NCBI GenBank assembly: GCA_025359985.1
Contig: JANYDB010000068.1
Location: forward strand, 1-64,000
Direction: 5' to 3'
Length of the DNA stretch: 64,000 bases
DNA from: Burkholderiales bacterium
GTDB taxonomy: Bacteria > Pseudomonadota > Gammaproteobacteria > Burkholderiales > Usitatibacteraceae
In this document: in pieces, positions 29,709 to 42,743 of the stretch
How positions within the stretch are numbered: the stretch's first letter is position 1
How the letters are laid out: every line of letters begins with the position of its first letter
Position numbers and translations under genes: made by a program
Notes under the pieces: model-generated
Database searches by the model: none
Told to the model about the DNA's origin: nothing
Seen by the model: the letters and a program-made list of their open reading frames with translations, nothing else

Positions 29709-31540
29709 ATTTTTCCTCCAAACGCCTCGCGTCTCCGGAGATGCGTTTAAAGCTCGAAAGCTGGCGCTCGCGGATGGTGTTAATAGGCTGCTTTGGAGCC
29801 TTCGCGCTGCTGATGGGACGTGCGTTTTATCTACAGGGATTGAACAACGATTTTTTGCAGGCCAAAGGTGATGCGCGGTTCGTGCGCGTGATCGATATGC
29901 CCGCTTCGCGCGGTGCGTTAATGGATCGCAACGGCAGGGCGCTGGCTATTTCGGCACCGGTTGAGTCCATCTGGGCCGCACCTGCAGATATGGAAGTCCT
30001 CGACCAAGGACAGCTCGGCAAACTCGCCAGCGCGCTGGGGCTGGATAAAAAAACCCTCGCGGACAAACTCACCAGCACCGACAAAAATTTTATTTGGCTG
30101 AAGCGCCAGTTGGCACCGGATCAGGCGTTACGCGTGATGGCACTTAAAATCCCCGGGGTGTTTCAGCAGCGCGAGTTTCGCCGCTTTTACCCGGCTGGGG
30201 ACGTCACGGCACATGTGATTGGCTTTACCAGCGTAGAAGATCAGGGCCAAGAAGGTATTGAGCTGGCACAACAGGCGTCGCTGGCGGGCTCGCCTGGCCA
30301 GCGCCGGGTGATCAAGGATCGCAAAGGTCGCATTGTTGAAGATGTGGAAAGCCTGAAAGTGCCACGTGAAGGCAGGCCATTGAGCCTGTCAATTGATGAA
30401 CGTCTGCAATATATCGCCCATCGGGAATTGAAGGCCGCGGTTGAAGCGAACAAGGCTAAAAGCGGCGCGCTGGTGATGTTGGATGCGCACACGGGCGAGG
30501 TGTTAGCGCTGGTCAACCAGCCGGACTTTAATCCCAATAATCGCACCCATGTGCAAATCGCACAGATGCGTAATCGCAGCGTGACTGATACCTTTGAGCC
30601 TGGCTCAACTTTTAAACCGTTTGCGGTATCTGCCGCGCTGGAAGCGGGCATTGTGAAGCCCGAGACGATCATCACCACCGGCAATGGACTAACCATCGGC
30701 ACGAAAACGATCACCGATACTCATCCTGCGAATCAAATGACGGTGGCCGAAATTATCCAGAAATCGAGCAATATTGGCACCGCGAAATTAGCCCTGCAAT
30801 TGCCATCGGAAACGCTTTGGAATTTATATAACGAACTAGGCTTTGGATTAGTGCCCAGGACGGGTTTTCCTGGTGAAGCTTCAGGGCGCTTGCGCTCGGT
30901 AAATACATGGAAGCCTATTGAACAGGCGACCATGGGGTACGGTTATGGTATCTCGGTCAGCGCCATTCAATTAGCCCGGGCCTATACCGTTTTCACCAAC
31001 GACGGGGTGTTGTTGCCGGTCACGTTTCTGAAGCGCAGCGGTGATGTGATTGGCAAGCAAATTATCTCCGCTAAAACCGCGCGCGCGATGTCGCAGATGC
31101 TGGAAACTGTGACCGAGTTGGCCGCCACCAAAGGCCAAGTACCGGGTTATCGAGTGGCTGGTAAAACCGGCACGGCCTACAAGCTGGTGAATGGTCGCTA
31201 TCAAGAAAATTTGTATCTGGCGTCTTTTGTGGGCTATGGGCCAGTCTCGAACCCGCGTTATATTTTGGCTATCACCATTGACGAGCCGTCCGCCGGTAAA
31301 CACTACGGCGCAGAGGTTTCGGCCCCCGTATTTTCAAACGTCATGTCGCAGGCGTTACGGATGGCGGGTGTACCGCCCGATGCGCCAAACTTGGCGCTCA
31401 CCACTTCGCCAAACTTGGCGCTTACCGCTACGCCAGTTTTGGCAAAAGAAAACTCGGCAACAACGCCAACAGTGGCGCGAGAAAACGCGGCACCGAACCC
31501 GGCATCATCGGTGGTGGCGCTGGTGAAAGCGCGAGGCTGA
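29705..31540 (+). CDS. ftsI: Peptidoglycan transpeptidase FtsI (PBP3)
   Basis: EPGSTFKPFAVSAALEAG; SSNIGTAKLA; KTGTAYKL. Confidence 0.97.
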   Translation: MNFSSKRLASPEMRLKLESWRSRMVLIGCFGAFALLMGRAFYLQGLNNDFLQAKGDARFVRVIDMPASRGALMDRNGRALAISAPVESIWAAPADMEVLDQGQLGKLASALGLDKKTLADKLTSTDKNFIWLKRQLAPDQALRVMALKIPGVFQQREFRRFYPAGDVTAHVIGFTSVEDQGQEGIELAQQASLAGSPGQRRVIKDRKGRIVEDVESLKVPREGRPLSLSIDERLQYIAHRELKAAVEANKAKSGALVMLDAHTGEVLALVNQPDFNPNNRTHVQIAQMRNRSVTDTFEPGSTFKPFAVSAALEAGIVKPETIITTGNGLTIGTKTITDTHPANQMTVAEIIQKSSNIGTAKLALQLPSETLWNLYNELGFGLVPRTGFPGEASGRLRSVNTWKPIEQATMGYGYGISVSAIQLARAYTVFTNDGVLLPVTFLKRSGDVIGKQIISAKTARAMSQMLETVTELAATKGQVPGYRVAGKTGTAYKLVNGRYQENLYLASFVGYGPVSNPRYILAITIDEPSAGKHYGAEVSAPVFSNVMSQALRMAGVPPDAPNLALTTSPNLALTATPVLAKENSATTPTVARENAAPNPASSVVALVKARG

Positions 31541-31541
31541 G

Positions 31542-33089
31542 ATGGTGGATGCGCCGCTCAATTCAATGGTGATGCGTGGTGCGGAGGCGATCACCAGCGC
31601 GCTCGATCAACTGCCCGCGCTCATTGCCGAGGCGACGGCAAGTAGCCGGGAAGCCAAGCGGGGCGGGGTGTTTCTGGCTTATCCGGGGGCCACGCGTGAT
31701 GGTCGCGAGTTTATTGGCGACGCTGTTGTGCGGGGCGCATCGGCCGTTTTGTATGAAGCGGATTTCGCCTGGGATGCCGATTGGAAAGTCCCGCATATTG
31801 CGGTAGAAAATCTTAAAACTCATGCAAGCTTGATTGCCGGTTATGTTTATAAAAACCCGTCCCGGCAATTGTGGATGATCGGCGTAACCGGCACCAACGG
31901 TAAAACTTCGGTCTCGCAATGGATTGCGCGAGCACTCGAGGCGGCGGGACAAAAATCAGCCGTGCTGGGCACCATTGGCAACGGCTTGGTCGGCCAGCTT
32001 GTCGTCTCGGACAACACTACGCCCGATGCGGTGGTGCTGCAACGCCTCCTGCGGGAATATGCCAACGCCGGTGCAGCCGCATGCGCGATGGAAGTGTCCA
32101 GTCACGGCCTCGATCAAGGCCGGGTCGCCGAGATTAAATTTGATGTCGCGGTGTTTACCAACCTAACGCGTGATCATCTTGATTATCACGGCACGATGGA
32201 AGCGTACGGCACGGCCAAAGCCAAATTATTCGCAGCGCAGGGATTAAAAACAGCGGTTATCAATGTGGATGACCCGTTTGGTCGCATCTTGGCAGATCAA
32301 GTTGCTGCCAAGGGTATTGCGGTGACTCGATTCGCCTGCAATGGCGGCAGTAAATATGCGAATTTAATCGGCACGGATTTAGCCGTGTCGCCGAGCGGTT
32401 TATCGTTCACGGTACGTCGTCTGGACGGCGCAACTAGAAATATAAAAAACGAAGCGCAGGTTGAAAGCGCAATTCTGGGCGCATTCAATATTTCGAATTT
32501 ACTGGCGGTGATGGGAGTGCTCTTGGCGAGCGGTATTGAGCTGGAATCTGCAGCGCGAATCGTCAGTGAATTAAAGCCGGTGCCTGGCCGCATGCAGACG
32601 GTGCGCAGCCGTGGCGATAGCAACAAACCGCTGGTGGTGGTGGATTACGCACATACCCCCGATGCGTTGGAAAAAGCACTTTCTACCCTCGCGGCGATCG
32701 TGCCGGATAAAGGTCGACTGATTTCGGTGTTCGGTTGCGGCGGTGATCGCGATCGCGGCAAACGCCCGCTGATGGGTGCCATCTCGGCTAAGTACGCCGA
32801 CCTCAATTTTGTGACCTCCGATAATCCGCGCACCGAAAATCCGTTGCGCATTATTGCTGATATCGAGCAGGGACTCGGTGGGGTAAATAAGGGTGTGCAG
32901 AGCCACATCGTGCCGGATCGGAAACTCGCTATTTATGAAGCGCTGAATGCGGCGCATGCAAACGATATTGTCTTGATCGCCGGTAAAGGGCACGAGGACT
33001 ATCAAATTATAGGCGACACCAAACATCATTTCAGCGATGTGGAAGTGGCCCAGGATGCGCTTGCACAGTGGAAAGGTCTGCAATCATGA
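31542..33089 (+). CDS. murE: UDP-MurNAc-tripeptide synthetase (MurE)
   Basis: GVTGTNGKTSVSQWIARAL; LTRDHLDYHGTM; DNPRTENP (DNPR motif of meso-DAP-adding MurE). Confidence 0.96.
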   Translation: MVDAPLNSMVMRGAEAITSALDQLPALIAEATASSREAKRGGVFLAYPGATRDGREFIGDAVVRGASAVLYEADFAWDADWKVPHIAVENLKTHASLIAGYVYKNPSRQLWMIGVTGTNGKTSVSQWIARALEAAGQKSAVLGTIGNGLVGQLVVSDNTTPDAVVLQRLLREYANAGAAACAMEVSSHGLDQGRVAEIKFDVAVFTNLTRDHLDYHGTMEAYGTAKAKLFAAQGLKTAVINVDDPFGRILADQVAAKGIAVTRFACNGGSKYANLIGTDLAVSPSGLSFTVRRLDGATRNIKNEAQVESAILGAFNISNLLAVMGVLLASGIELESAARIVSELKPVPGRMQTVRSRGDSNKPLVVVDYAHTPDALEKALSTLAAIVPDKGRLISVFGCGGDRDRGKRPLMGAISAKYADLNFVTSDNPRTENPLRIIADIEQGLGGVNKGVQSHIVPDRKLAIYEALNAAHANDIVLIAGKGHEDYQIIGDTKHHFSDVEVAQDALAQWKGLQS

Positions 33090-34483
33090 GTGCGGCCATC
33101 ATGATGACGGCGGCTGAAGCGGCGACGCTGCTAGGCGCGGCCTGTCTAAATCCTGATGCCGCCGATTCAGGTTTTACCGGGGTGTCCACTGACAGCCGCA
33201 GTATTGCGCGAGGTGAATTATTTGTCGCCCTTGAAGGTGAAAATTTTGATGGTCATGCTTATCTGGAACAGGCATTAGCCCGTGGTGCGGCAGCGGCGCT
33301 GGTTTCGCAGGAAATTAAAACGTCCGTGCCGATTGCGCAAATCAGAGTCGCCGATACGCTGCTTGGGCTGGGCCAGTTAGCAAAAATCTGGCGTGCCCGA
33401 TTTGCCATTCCGATGCTGGCATTGACCGGCAGTAATGGCAAAACCACCGTCAAGGAAATGTTGCGCGCCATTTTGATTGCACATTACGGCAGCGCAAATA
33501 AGGTGTTGGCCACAGACGGCAATCTAAATAATAATATTGGCGTGCCGTTGATGATGCTGCGTTTGAACCCAGCACATCAGGTGGCCGTATTCGAGATGGG
33601 CATGAACCATCTGCGGGAAATCGATTATTTAACGCGGCTGGTCACACCAGATGTAGCGCTTTTGATTCAGGCTGGCACGGCGCACATTGGCGAGCTCGGC
33701 AGCCGTGAAGCGATCGCACAGGCGAAAGGGGAAATTTTTGAGGGACTGCCACCGCACGGCACCGCGGTGATCAATATGCACGATCGCTTTGGTTCGTATT
33801 GGCATGGCCTGGCTTCAGTGCGCAGCAAACGTGTGATCGGCTTTGGCATTGCTGCCGAGGATAATGTGATGGGCGAATTTTCTGCCGACGCACTGATCAT
33901 TCGGCATGCTGATGAAGCCGTAACAGTGCATTTACTAGTGGCGGGTGAACATAACCAGCGCAATGCATTGGCCGCGGCAGCGGGCGCGATTGCAATGGGC
34001 GTGTCGCTTCGTACCATCCGCGACGGACTGGAAGATTTTAGAGGCGTGGCGGGACGATTGCGTGCGTATGAGGGCCACCAAAAAGCCACCATCATTGATG
34101 ATACTTATAACGCCAATCCGGATTCGGTTCGTGCCGCTATTGATGTACTGCGGAGCCTGCCCGGCAAGCGCCTGCTTGTGCTGGGCGATATGGGCGAGCT
34201 GGGCAGCAGCGCTATGGAAATGCATGGTGACGTCGGCACTTACGCGAAGCAGGCCAATCTTGATGGGGTATACGCACTGGGCAAATTAACCGAGGCTACA
34301 GTCATGGCAATGGGCGCTCGTGGTTGGCATTTTGAAAACGTTGATGCCTTGGTTGAAGTCATAAAACCACAACTTGGCATCAACGTAACTGTGCTGGTCA
34401 AGGGCTCGCGTTTCATGAAGATGGAGCGCGTGGTGCAAAAACTCGTTGCCGATTTTCCATCTCACGCTGGAGCCTCTCACTAA
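33086..34483 (+). CDS. murF: UDP-MurNAc-tripeptide:D-Ala-D-Ala ligase MurF
   Basis: [36 protein letters not shown]. Confidence 0.97.
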   Translation: MSAAIMMTAAEAATLLGAACLNPDAADSGFTGVSTDSRSIARGELFVALEGENFDGHAYLEQALARGAAAALVSQEIKTSVPIAQIRVADTLLGLGQLAKIWRARFAIPMLALTGSNGKTTVKEMLRAILIAHYGSANKVLATDGNLNNNIGVPLMMLRLNPAHQVAVFEMGMNHLREIDYLTRLVTPDVALLIQAGTAHIGELGSREAIAQAKGEIFEGLPPHGTAVINMHDRFGSYWHGLASVRSKRVIGFGIAAEDNVMGEFSADALIIRHADEAVTVHLLVAGEHNQRNALAAAAGAIAMGVSLRTIRDGLEDFRGVAGRLRAYEGHQKATIIDDTYNANPDSVRAAIDVLRSLPGKRLLVLGDMGELGSSAMEMHGDVGTYAKQANLDGVYALGKLTEATVMAMGARGWHFENVDALVEVIKPQLGINVTVLVKGSRFMKMERVVQKLVADFPSHAGASH

Positions 34484-35574
34484 TGCTGCTACAAATCTTT
34501 GAATGGTTAGCCAGGGATATGAACATCCGTGCTTTCAATGTGTTTTCGTACATCACACTGCGCACCGTGCTGGCCGCGATGACCGCGCTGACGATTTCGT
34601 TCGTGATGGGACCATGGATGATTCGCAAATTGACCGCGCTGAAAATCGGTCAGTCGATCCGTAGCGATGGGCCGCAAAGTCATCTGGTGAAAGCGGGTAC
34701 GCCGACCATGGGCGGCGCGCTGATTCTCGCGGCGGTTGCCGTTACCACCCTGCTTTGGGCTGATTTACAGAACCGTTATGTGTGGGCCTGCCTGGTGACC
34801 ACGATTGGCTTCGGCGCGATTGGTTGGATTGATGACTATCGCAAGGTGGTTCACAAAAACCCGAAAGGCATTTCGGCGGGCACCAAATTTTTCTGGCAAA
34901 CCGTGATCGCGGCGCTCGCACTCTCCTATCTTGCGTATCGCACTAACCTGCCGCAGCAGACAGATTTGATAGTGCCGTTTTTTAAAACCATCGCGATCCC
35001 GTTGGGCACGATTGGGTTTATTATCCTCGGCTGGTTTGTAGTAGTCGGATTCTCAAATGCCGTCAATTTAACCGATGGCCTCGATGGCTTGGCGATTATG
35101 CCGACCGTCATGGTGGCCTCCGCCCTGGCGATTTTTGCTTACGTTGCCGGTAACAAAGTGTTCGCCACTTATCTAGGCGTGCCGCATATCGCCGGTGCGG
35201 GCGAGCTGGCGATTTTCTGCGGTGCGATTGCGGGCGCCGGTCTGGCATTTCTCTGGTTCAACGCTTATCCGGCTGAAGTATTTATGGGTGATGTCGGCGC
35301 GTTGGCACTCGGTGGTGCGCTCGGTTTAATCGCTGTGATTTGTCGTCAGGAAATCGTGCTCATCATCATGGGTGGGGTGTTCGTGGTGGAGACGCTCTCG
35401 GTGATGATTCAGGTGGCTTCATTCAAGCTCACCGGCAAGCGGGTGTTTCGCATGGCACCGCTGCATCACCACTATGAATTAAAAGGCTGGAAGGAGAATC
35501 AGGTGGTCGTCAGGTTTTGGATTATCACCATGATGCTGGTGCTGTTCGGCCTTTCCACGCTCAAGCTCCGATGA
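34483..35574 (+). CDS. mraY: Phospho-MurNAc-pentapeptide transferase MraY
   Basis: [47 protein letters not shown]. Confidence 0.98.
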   Translation: MLLQIFEWLARDMNIRAFNVFSYITLRTVLAAMTALTISFVMGPWMIRKLTALKIGQSIRSDGPQSHLVKAGTPTMGGALILAAVAVTTLLWADLQNRYVWACLVTTIGFGAIGWIDDYRKVVHKNPKGISAGTKFFWQTVIAALALSYLAYRTNLPQQTDLIVPFFKTIAIPLGTIGFIILGWFVVVGFSNAVNLTDGLDGLAIMPTVMVASALAIFAYVAGNKVFATYLGVPHIAGAGELAIFCGAIAGAGLAFLWFNAYPAEVFMGDVGALALGGALGLIAVICRQEIVLIIMGGVFVVETLSVMIQVASFKLTGKRVFRMAPLHHHYELKGWKENQVVVRFWIITMMLVLFGLSTLKLR

Positions 35575-35598
35575 AAAAATGATGATTATAAAAAATAT

Positions 35599-35664
35599 AA
35601 ACACTAGCATTAGAGCTGTAATTGAGTCATTTTTGCCTCGAAAGCCGCTCCAGTGCTTGTGTTT
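35599..35664. repeat. Dispersed palindromic repeat family, copy G (mraY-murD intergenic)
   Basis: Imperfect 18-bp arms aaacactagcattagagc / gctccagtgcttgtgttt around gagtcatttttgcctcgaa. Confidence 0.7.
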
Positions 35665-35673
35665 AATTTTTGA

Positions 35674-37143
35674 ATGGCAGGTGAGGGAGTGAACTGGCAT
35701 GACAAAAAAATACTTGTTCTGGGTGCGGGAGACACCGGACTCTCGGTCGTCCGATGGGGGCAACGCGTGGGCGCTCGTGTGCGACTCGCCGACAGTCGAA
35801 ACCCTGAGGCCATCGCCAGCAGTGTCGACTATCTGCAACGAAATTTCCCCGATGTCGAATGCTGCTTCGGGCCTTGGAGCGCCGCTCGCTTTGATGAGTG
35901 GACAAGCCACGCCGAACTCATTGTCGCAAGCCCGGGCGTGGCCGTTGCGGGGCCCGCGTGTGACCCGGCCATCGCGCGCGCCATCGCGCAAGGCAAAAAA
36001 ATCGTTGGGGACATCGAGCTTTTCGCGCTCCACCAAAATTCGCTGATTGAGAAAAATGGAAAGAAACCTAAAGTGATCGGCATCACCGGCTCCAATGGCA
36101 AATCCACCGTGACCGCCATGGCGGGTGCGATGTGCGCGGCGGCCGGATTGAAAACCATGGTGGCGGGCAATATTGGTTTGCCGGTGCTTGATGCGTTAGC
36201 CAGCGCGGCGGTAGTTGGCGAGCCCGATGTGTATGTGCTGGAATTATCCAGCTTTCAGTTGGAGACAACTTACAGTTTGCATTTGGATGCGGCGGCGATG
36301 TTGAATCTGTCACAGGATCATCTTGATCGCTATCGATTGATGGATGATTACGCTAAAGCCAAAAAACGAATTTTTGCGCACGCGGACTGTCAGGTGCTGA
36401 ATCGTGAGGACTTGGCCAGCATGAAGATGCGTTTGGCTGATCGTAGTGTGGCTACCTTTGGCACCGATGCGGCGCCGACATCGAATGATTTCGGTCTGAA
36501 CCAACATGCATTATCGGCGGGCGAAGAAATGCTGCTGTCCGTTGACGCCATGCCGATCGCGGGCTTGCATAATGCCGCGAATGCGCTCGCGGCGTTTGCA
36601 CTGTGTCGAGCGGTAAGTGCGGATACGACAAAATTAATTGAGGGCCTGAAAAGTTTTAAAGGCTTGCCGCATCGTCTGGAGAAAGTTGGCATCATTAACG
36701 GCGTTACTTTTTATGATGATTCAAAAGGTACTAACGTCGGCTCGACCGTTGCTGCGCTCAATGGCATGACCGTGCCCGTTATCCTGATCGCGGGCGGCGA
36801 AGGCAAGGCGCAGGATTTTTCACCCTTGGCCGAACCGATTCGCAAACGTGCAAAAGTGGTGGTGCTGATCGGCAAAGATGCGCGCTCAATTGAAAGCGCG
36901 ATTACCAGCGCGCGGGTTACCAGTATTCATGCCGTAACAATGGCTGATGCCGTCGAGAGCGCCTATTTACAGGCATCTCCGGGCGATGCCGTGCTTTTGT
37001 CGCCAGCCTGCGCCAGCTTTGATATGTTCAAAAATTATAAACATCGTGGGGATGTTTTTGCGCAATCGGTGCACGCGCTAAAAAATAAAATTGACAGCGC
37101 TGACACCGCAGCATTCACCGGCGAGGTTCGAGATGCTGTATAG
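35674..37143 (+). CDS. murD: UDP-MurNAc-L-alanine:D-glutamate ligase MurD
   Basis: [46 protein letters not shown]. Confidence 0.96.
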   Translation: MAGEGVNWHDKKILVLGAGDTGLSVVRWGQRVGARVRLADSRNPEAIASSVDYLQRNFPDVECCFGPWSAARFDEWTSHAELIVASPGVAVAGPACDPAIARAIAQGKKIVGDIELFALHQNSLIEKNGKKPKVIGITGSNGKSTVTAMAGAMCAAAGLKTMVAGNIGLPVLDALASAAVVGEPDVYVLELSSFQLETTYSLHLDAAAMLNLSQDHLDRYRLMDDYAKAKKRIFAHADCQVLNREDLASMKMRLADRSVATFGTDAAPTSNDFGLNQHALSAGEEMLLSVDAMPIAGLHNAANALAAFALCRAVSADTTKLIEGLKSFKGLPHRLEKVGIINGVTFYDDSKGTNVGSTVAALNGMTVPVILIAGGEGKAQDFSPLAEPIRKRAKVVVLIGKDARSIESAITSARVTSIHAVTMADAVESAYLQASPGDAVLLSPACASFDMFKNYKHRGDVFAQSVHALKNKIDSADTAAFTGEVRDAV

Positions 37144-38341
37144 CCCCGCTGCACCCCGCGCCGAGCTTGATCTCGCCATTTTTTGGAGTGTCCTGCTGTT
37201 GTTGGCGATCGGCTTGGTGATGGTGTACTCATCATCGATTGCCATGGCTGAAGCCGAAAAAATGACGGGCTTTCGCGCGCATTATTTTCTGGTGCGGCAT
37301 GCAATTTTTCTGGGCATTGGTTTCCTGGCGGCGTGCATGGCGTTCCAGATTCCGATGGCGATGTGGCAGCGACTGGCACCCTGGTTGTTTATTGGCTGCG
37401 CATTCTTGCTGGTGTTGGTGCTCATACCAGGCATTGGTCGCAAAGTGAACGGCAGCAGTCGCTGGATTTCTTTTGGATTCACCACCATGCAACCGTCGGA
37501 GCTGATGAAGCTGTTGGTGATTTTGTATGCGGCCGATTACACCGTCCGTAAAGTTGCGCTGATGCATGATTTGAAGCGTGGCTTCTTGCCCATGGCGGGC
37601 GTGATGGTGTTTGTCGGCGCATTGCTGCTACGCGAGCCCGACTATGGCGCGCTCGTCGTGGTGACTATTATTGCCATGACGATCCTGTTTTTAGGCGGGC
37701 TTAACTGGCGCGTGCTGGTAGGCTTAATCATTTCGCTTGCGCTCTCATTCACGGTGCTGGTCATGACACAGCCATACCGTCTGGAGCGTATCCGTGGATT
37801 TATAGATCCATGGTCTGATCCCTATGGCAAAAGCTATCAGCTCACGCATTCATTGATTGCATTTGGACGTGGTGAATGGATCGGTGTCGGCCTCGGTGCC
37901 AGTGTAGAGAAACTTTTTTATCTGCCCGAAGCACATACCGATTTTCTATTGGCCGTGATTGCCGAAGAGCTGGGCTTTGTTGGCGTGGCGCTCATTATTG
38001 GTTTGTTTGCGCTGTTCATCCACCGGGCGTTCGCCGTGGGGCGTGAATCGATGATGCGTGAAAAATATTTTGCCGCATTGGTCGCCCAAGGCATCGCGGT
38101 GTGGATTACGGCGCAGGCGTTCATCAATATGGGCGTGAACATGGGCCTGCTGCCCACTAAAGGTTTGACGCTGCCGTTTCTTTCGTTCGGCGGCACCGGC
38201 ATTTTGGTGAATTGCGTGGCCGTGGCTATTTTGTTGCGCATCGATTATGAGAACCGTGCCCAAACTCGAACTCAGGCGCGCACCGTAGTGCGCACCCCAA
38301 CCGGCCCCCGCACTGCGATCTCAACGGTGCATCAATCATGA
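37133..38341 (+). CDS. ftsW: SEDS glycosyltransferase FtsW
   Basis: [63 protein letters not shown]. Confidence 0.97.
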   Translation: MLYSPAAPRAELDLAIFWSVLLLLAIGLVMVYSSSIAMAEAEKMTGFRAHYFLVRHAIFLGIGFLAACMAFQIPMAMWQRLAPWLFIGCAFLLVLVLIPGIGRKVNGSSRWISFGFTTMQPSELMKLLVILYAADYTVRKVALMHDLKRGFLPMAGVMVFVGALLLREPDYGALVVVTIIAMTILFLGGLNWRVLVGLIISLALSFTVLVMTQPYRLERIRGFIDPWSDPYGKSYQLTHSLIAFGRGEWIGVGLGASVEKLFYLPEAHTDFLLAVIAEELGFVGVALIIGLFALFIHRAFAVGRESMMREKYFAALVAQGIAVWITAQAFINMGVNMGLLPTKGLTLPFLSFGGTGILVNCVAVAILLRIDYENRAQTRTQARTVVRTPTGPRTAISTVHQS

Positions 38342-39468
38342 CACCGCTGAACATAGAGCGGCCTGCGAAAACAGCGCTGATCATGGCGGCTGGCACCGGC
38401 GGTCACATCTATCCCGGTCTGGCGATTGCCGAGGTACTAGTCGCGCACGGGTGGCATATCGTGTGGATGGCAACTCCGGCGGGCATGGAGCACAAGCTGG
38501 TGGGCAAGGTCGGCTATGAAATTTTCGTGGTCAATATGTCCGGCGTGCGTAGCAAAGGCGCGCTTGCCTGGTTCATGATGCCGTTTAAATTATTGCGTGC
38601 TTGCTGGCAGTCCCTAAAAATCATTCAGCGGGTGCAGCCGAATGTGGTGATTTCCATGGGCGGCTATATTGCATTTCCCGGCGGCTTGATGGCGGTGCTG
38701 CTCGGCAAACCGCTGCTGGTGCACGAGCCCGGTGCGCACGCAGGGCTGACCAATCGGGTGCTGGCGCTGATCGCGGATCGAGTGCTGGTGGGTTTCCCTG
38801 ATACCTTCGCGCAAGTGTCCAAGAACGCCATTGCAAAATATTTACCGCAGCCTAAAAAAGTCGAATGGCTGGGAACGCCGGTACGCGGCTCCATCGCTGC
38901 GCTGCCTGCGCCGGCCGAGCGCATGGCGAATCGCGCAGGCCCGCTTCGTCTGCTGATTGTGGGCGGCAGCCTGGGCGCTCAAACGCTAAATGATTTAGTC
39001 GTCGCGTCCTTGGCTACCCTCACAACCGGGCAGCGCCCCGAGGTAATACATCAGTCAGGTGAAAAAAATTACGATCAATTAGTGGCGTCATATCGCGCCG
39101 CCAATGTGTGCGCAAAGGTGCTGCCCTTCATCGACGGTATGGATGAGATGTACGCATGGTGCGATGTGATGTTATGCCGCTCCGGTGCCATCACGGTGGC
39201 CGAATTAGCAGCCGCCGGTGTGGCCAGTGTGCTGGTGCCGCTACCTTATTTTGTCGCCGAAGAGCAGGACGCAAACGCGCATTTTTTGATGGATGCCGGT
39301 GCGGGGGTCCTGGTGAAGCAGCTTGAAACTACGCCCGAAAAATTGGCTGAACTGCTCGTCTCGTTTACGCGTGAGCAATTACAAAAAATGGCGACAATCG
39401 CCCGCACGCTGGGCAAGCCCGGCGCGACCGCAGCATGCGCTGGCGTCTGTATGGATATTTCAATATGA
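38338..39468 (+). CDS. murG: UDP-GlcNAc transferase MurG
   Basis: [60 protein letters not shown]. Confidence 0.97.
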   Translation: MTPLNIERPAKTALIMAAGTGGHIYPGLAIAEVLVAHGWHIVWMATPAGMEHKLVGKVGYEIFVVNMSGVRSKGALAWFMMPFKLLRACWQSLKIIQRVQPNVVISMGGYIAFPGGLMAVLLGKPLLVHEPGAHAGLTNRVLALIADRVLVGFPDTFAQVSKNAIAKYLPQPKKVEWLGTPVRGSIAALPAPAERMANRAGPLRLLIVGGSLGAQTLNDLVVASLATLTTGQRPEVIHQSGEKNYDQLVASYRAANVCAKVLPFIDGMDEMYAWCDVMLCRSGAITVAELAAAGVASVLVPLPYFVAEEQDANAHFLMDAGAGVLVKQLETTPEKLAELLVSFTREQLQKMATIARTLGKPGATAACAGVCMDISI

Positions 39469-39478
39469 AACACAAAGC

Positions 39479-40903
39479 ATGAAACATAAAATCAAGCACC
39501 TTCACTTTATCGGCATTGGTGGCTCCGGCATGTCCGGCATCGCTGAAGTCCTGCTCAATCTTGGCTATCACGTCAGCGGCTCTGATTTGGCCGAGAACGC
39601 CTCGGCCAAGCGGCTCAAAACCCTCGGTGCGACGGTGGTGATCGGCCATGTCGCGACCAATATTGCAGGCGCCGATGTCGTGGTGATTTCGAGCGCCGTG
39701 AAGGCAGATAACCCTGAAGTCGTTGCAGCGAAAGCCGCCCGCGTACCGGTGGTGCCGCGAGCGATCATGCTGGCTGAGTTGATGCGTTTCAAACAAGGCA
39801 TTGCGATTGCGGGCACTCATGGCAAAACCACGACGACCAGTTTGATCTCGCATGTGCTTGGCGAGGCCGGGCTCGATCCTACTTGTGTAATCGGGGGGCG
39901 CTTGAATTCGATTGGCACCAATGCACGTTTGGGGCAAGGCGAATATCTGGTGGCAGAAGCGGATGAATCTGACGCCTCGTTTTTATATTTGCAGCCAATC
40001 ATGGCCGTGGTCACCAATATCGACCAGGATCATATGGAAACGTATGAACATGATTTTTCGAAACTGAAAAACGCGTTCGTGGAATTTTTGGAACACTTGC
40101 CGTTTTACGGGCTCGCCGTGCTGTGCGCAGACGACGCCAATGTGCGCGAAATCATGTCACGTCTTTCCAAGCCGACGCTGACTTATGGCCTGAGCGAGCA
40201 TGCAGAATTGCGTGCGGTTAATATCAAAGCGGTAAATGCGCAAATGCATTTCACGGCGATCTCGGCACACGATAAAAAGGTGATGGATATTGTGCTGAAT
40301 TTACCCGGCCTGCATAACGTCGCCAACGCGTTATCGGTGATTGCGATTGCACGAGAAATTGGCGTAAGTGATGAACATATTGTACGTGGGCTGGCCAGCT
40401 TCGCAGGCGTCGGACGACGCTTCCAGCGCTACGGCGAAATCGGGATTGCGGCAGGTGGCAGGTACACCTTGATTGATGATTACGGTCATCACCCGGTCGA
40501 GATGGCGGCCACACTGGCTGCCGCCAAGGGCGCCTTCCCTGGAAGGCGCGTCCTGCTTGCCTTCCAGCCGCATCGCTACACTCGCACGCGAGATTTATTC
40601 GAAGATTTTGTCAAGGTACTTTCAACCGCTGACGAACTGGTGTTGGCGGACGTGTATCCCGCCGGTGAAACGCCCATTGTGGCGGCAGATGGCCGTGCTT
40701 TGACGCGCGCCATTCGGCTCGTCGGCAAGGTTGAGCCGCTATTCGTGAACACGGTAGATGAAATTGCCGATGCGGTTGAAAGCCGTGTACGCGATGGTGA
40801 TGTAGTGATCACCATGGGTGCGGGCTCGGTAGGTGGTGTGGCGCCGCGCCTGGCTGCTGGCGTCGGCAACGGCGGCGGCGTTGGTGGTGGAGGGGTGGAA
40901 TGA
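39479..40903 (+). CDS. murC: UDP-MurNAc:L-alanine ligase MurC
   Basis: [58 protein letters not shown]. Confidence 0.97.
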   Translation: MKHKIKHLHFIGIGGSGMSGIAEVLLNLGYHVSGSDLAENASAKRLKTLGATVVIGHVATNIAGADVVVISSAVKADNPEVVAAKAARVPVVPRAIMLAELMRFKQGIAIAGTHGKTTTTSLISHVLGEAGLDPTCVIGGRLNSIGTNARLGQGEYLVAEADESDASFLYLQPIMAVVTNIDQDHMETYEHDFSKLKNAFVEFLEHLPFYGLAVLCADDANVREIMSRLSKPTLTYGLSEHAELRAVNIKAVNAQMHFTAISAHDKKVMDIVLNLPGLHNVANALSVIAIAREIGVSDEHIVRGLASFAGVGRRFQRYGEIGIAAGGRYTLIDDYGHHPVEMAATLAAAKGAFPGRRVLLAFQPHRYTRTRDLFEDFVKVLSTADELVLADVYPAGETPIVAADGRALTRAIRLVGKVEPLFVNTVDEIADAVESRVRDGDVVITMGAGSVGGVAPRLAAGVGNGGGVGGGGVE

Positions 40904-41811
40904 ATAGGGCCGCCATGCATACGCTACAGCGCGGCGAATTGAGGCTTAACGAGCCGATGTCAAAGCACGTCTCATGGCGAGCAGGCGGTGTGGCTAAACA
41001 GTTTTATAAGCCGGCTGATCTGGCTGACCTGCAGTTTTTTTTGCCAAGCCTGGCCCTCGATGAGGCGATTTTATTTGTCGGCTTGGGCAGTAATTTACTG
41101 GTGCGCGATGGCGGCTTTGACGGCACCGTGATACTCGTAGCACCTGCCCTTTCGGGCTTGGCTATTGATGAGGCTGCGCCCACTATCGTGACCGCGGGGG
41201 CCGGGGTTGCCTCGCCGCATGTCGCAAAATTCGCTGCCAAAAATCATCTGGCCGCAGCCGAGTGGCTAGCAGGCGTACCAGGTACGGTAGGCGGTGCATT
41301 GGCGATGAATGCCGGCTGCTATGGCACCGAAACTTGGGATCAGATCGAAAGTGCGCTCACGATCGATCGTGCGGGCGCGTTGCACACGCGGACCAAAGCC
41401 GATTTTGATATTAGCTACCGACATGTTGCAGCACTTGATCATGCTGAGGAGTGGTTTGTATCGGCACGCTTTTGTTTTGTGCCAGGGGACGCTATCACGG
41501 CGCAGGCGCGCATCAAGGATTTACTGGCCAGACGCATGGCTTCGCAGCCGCTGGATAAGCCGAATGCAGGTTCAACCTTTCGTAATCCGCCAAACGACCA
41601 TGCGGCACGTTTGATTGAGTCGTGCGGGCTCAAAGGTTTTACGATGGGCGGTGCGCAGGTATCAACGCGGCACGCCAATTTCATTATCAATCTAGGCCAT
41701 GCCAGCGCGGCCGATATTGAATCGACGATCACGCATATGCAGGATACGGTTCGTGCCCAAACCGGGGCTGAGCTTGTGCGCGAAGTAAAGATTGTTGGGA
41801 GGCCATCATGA
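40900..41811 (+). CDS. murB: UDP-N-acetylenolpyruvoylglucosamine reductase MurB
   Basis: [46 protein letters not shown]. Confidence 0.96.
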   Translation: MNRAAMHTLQRGELRLNEPMSKHVSWRAGGVAKQFYKPADLADLQFFLPSLALDEAILFVGLGSNLLVRDGGFDGTVILVAPALSGLAIDEAAPTIVTAGAGVASPHVAKFAAKNHLAAAEWLAGVPGTVGGALAMNAGCYGTETWDQIESALTIDRAGALHTRTKADFDISYRHVAALDHAEEWFVSARFCFVPGDAITAQARIKDLLARRMASQPLDKPNAGSTFRNPPNDHAARLIESCGLKGFTMGGAQVSTRHANFIINLGHASAADIESTITHMQDTVRAQTGAELVREVKIVGRPS

Positions 41812-42734
41812 CTTCTGACATCAAAAATTTAGGCAAGGTGGCCGTGCTAATGGGAGGCCCCTCGGCCGAGCGCGAAATTTCATTGTTATCCGGCCACGGT
41901 GTGCTGGCGGCGCTGCGCGAAAAAGGCGTTGATGCCTATGCATTTGATCCGGCTGTGCAATCGCTGTTTGCTCTGTCGCGTGAAAAATTTGATCGGGTCT
42001 TCATCGCCCTGCATGGCCGTTTTGGTGAAGATGGCACTGTGCAGGGCGTGTTGGAAACGCTGAAGATTCCTTACACCGGTAGCGGGGTGATGGCGAGTGC
42101 GCTGGCCATGGATAAATGGCGTACCAAGCTGGTCTGGCAGGCAGCGGATATCCCGACACCGCGCTATCACCTGCTGGATAAAAGTAGCAACTGGGTACAG
42201 GTAATTGATGAGTTGAAATTGCCTTTAATCGTCAAACCTGCGCGCGAAGGTTCTAGCATCGGCGTCACTAAAGTCAACACCGCCGCCGAGTTGCAATTTG
42301 CGTTTGAACTTGCAGTCAAGCTTGATCCTTTGGTGCTGGCAGAAGAGTTTATCGCTGGCCAGGAATTAACCGCATCGGTGGTAAATGATGAGGTACTGTC
42401 GCTAATTCGCATTGAGGCTCCGGAGGGAAAGTACGACTACGCCAATAAATATTTTGAAAATGTCGTCAAGTATCACTGCCCGTCAGGCATTCGTGCGGAA
42501 ACCGAGGTCCGCATTCGCGCCGACACCTTGAGAGCATTCCGGGTTTTGGGCTGCTCCGGCTGGGGTCGCGCCGATGTGATGCTGCAGCCGGATGGCCGCT
42601 ACGCATTTTTGGAAATGAATACCGCGCCCGGCATGACTAGCCATTCACTGGTGCCGATGGCGGGGCGTGCGGCGGGTTTGAGTTACGCCGATTTATGCGT
42701 GCAGATTCTGCATTCAGCATCGTTGAAAAGTTAA
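41808..42734 (+). CDS. ddl: D-alanine--D-alanine ligase
   Basis: VAVLMGGPSAEREISLLSG; IALHGRFGEDGTVQGVLE; FLEMNTAPGMTSHSLVP. Confidence 0.97.
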   Translation: MTSDIKNLGKVAVLMGGPSAEREISLLSGHGVLAALREKGVDAYAFDPAVQSLFALSREKFDRVFIALHGRFGEDGTVQGVLETLKIPYTGSGVMASALAMDKWRTKLVWQAADIPTPRYHLLDKSSNWVQVIDELKLPLIVKPAREGSSIGVTKVNTAAELQFAFELAVKLDPLVLAEEFIAGQELTASVVNDEVLSLIRIEAPEGKYDYANKYFENVVKYHCPSGIRAETEVRIRADTLRAFRVLGCSGWGRADVMLQPDGRYAFLEMNTAPGMTSHSLVPMAGRAAGLSYADLCVQILHSASLKS

Positions 42735-42743
42735 TCCCTGAAT

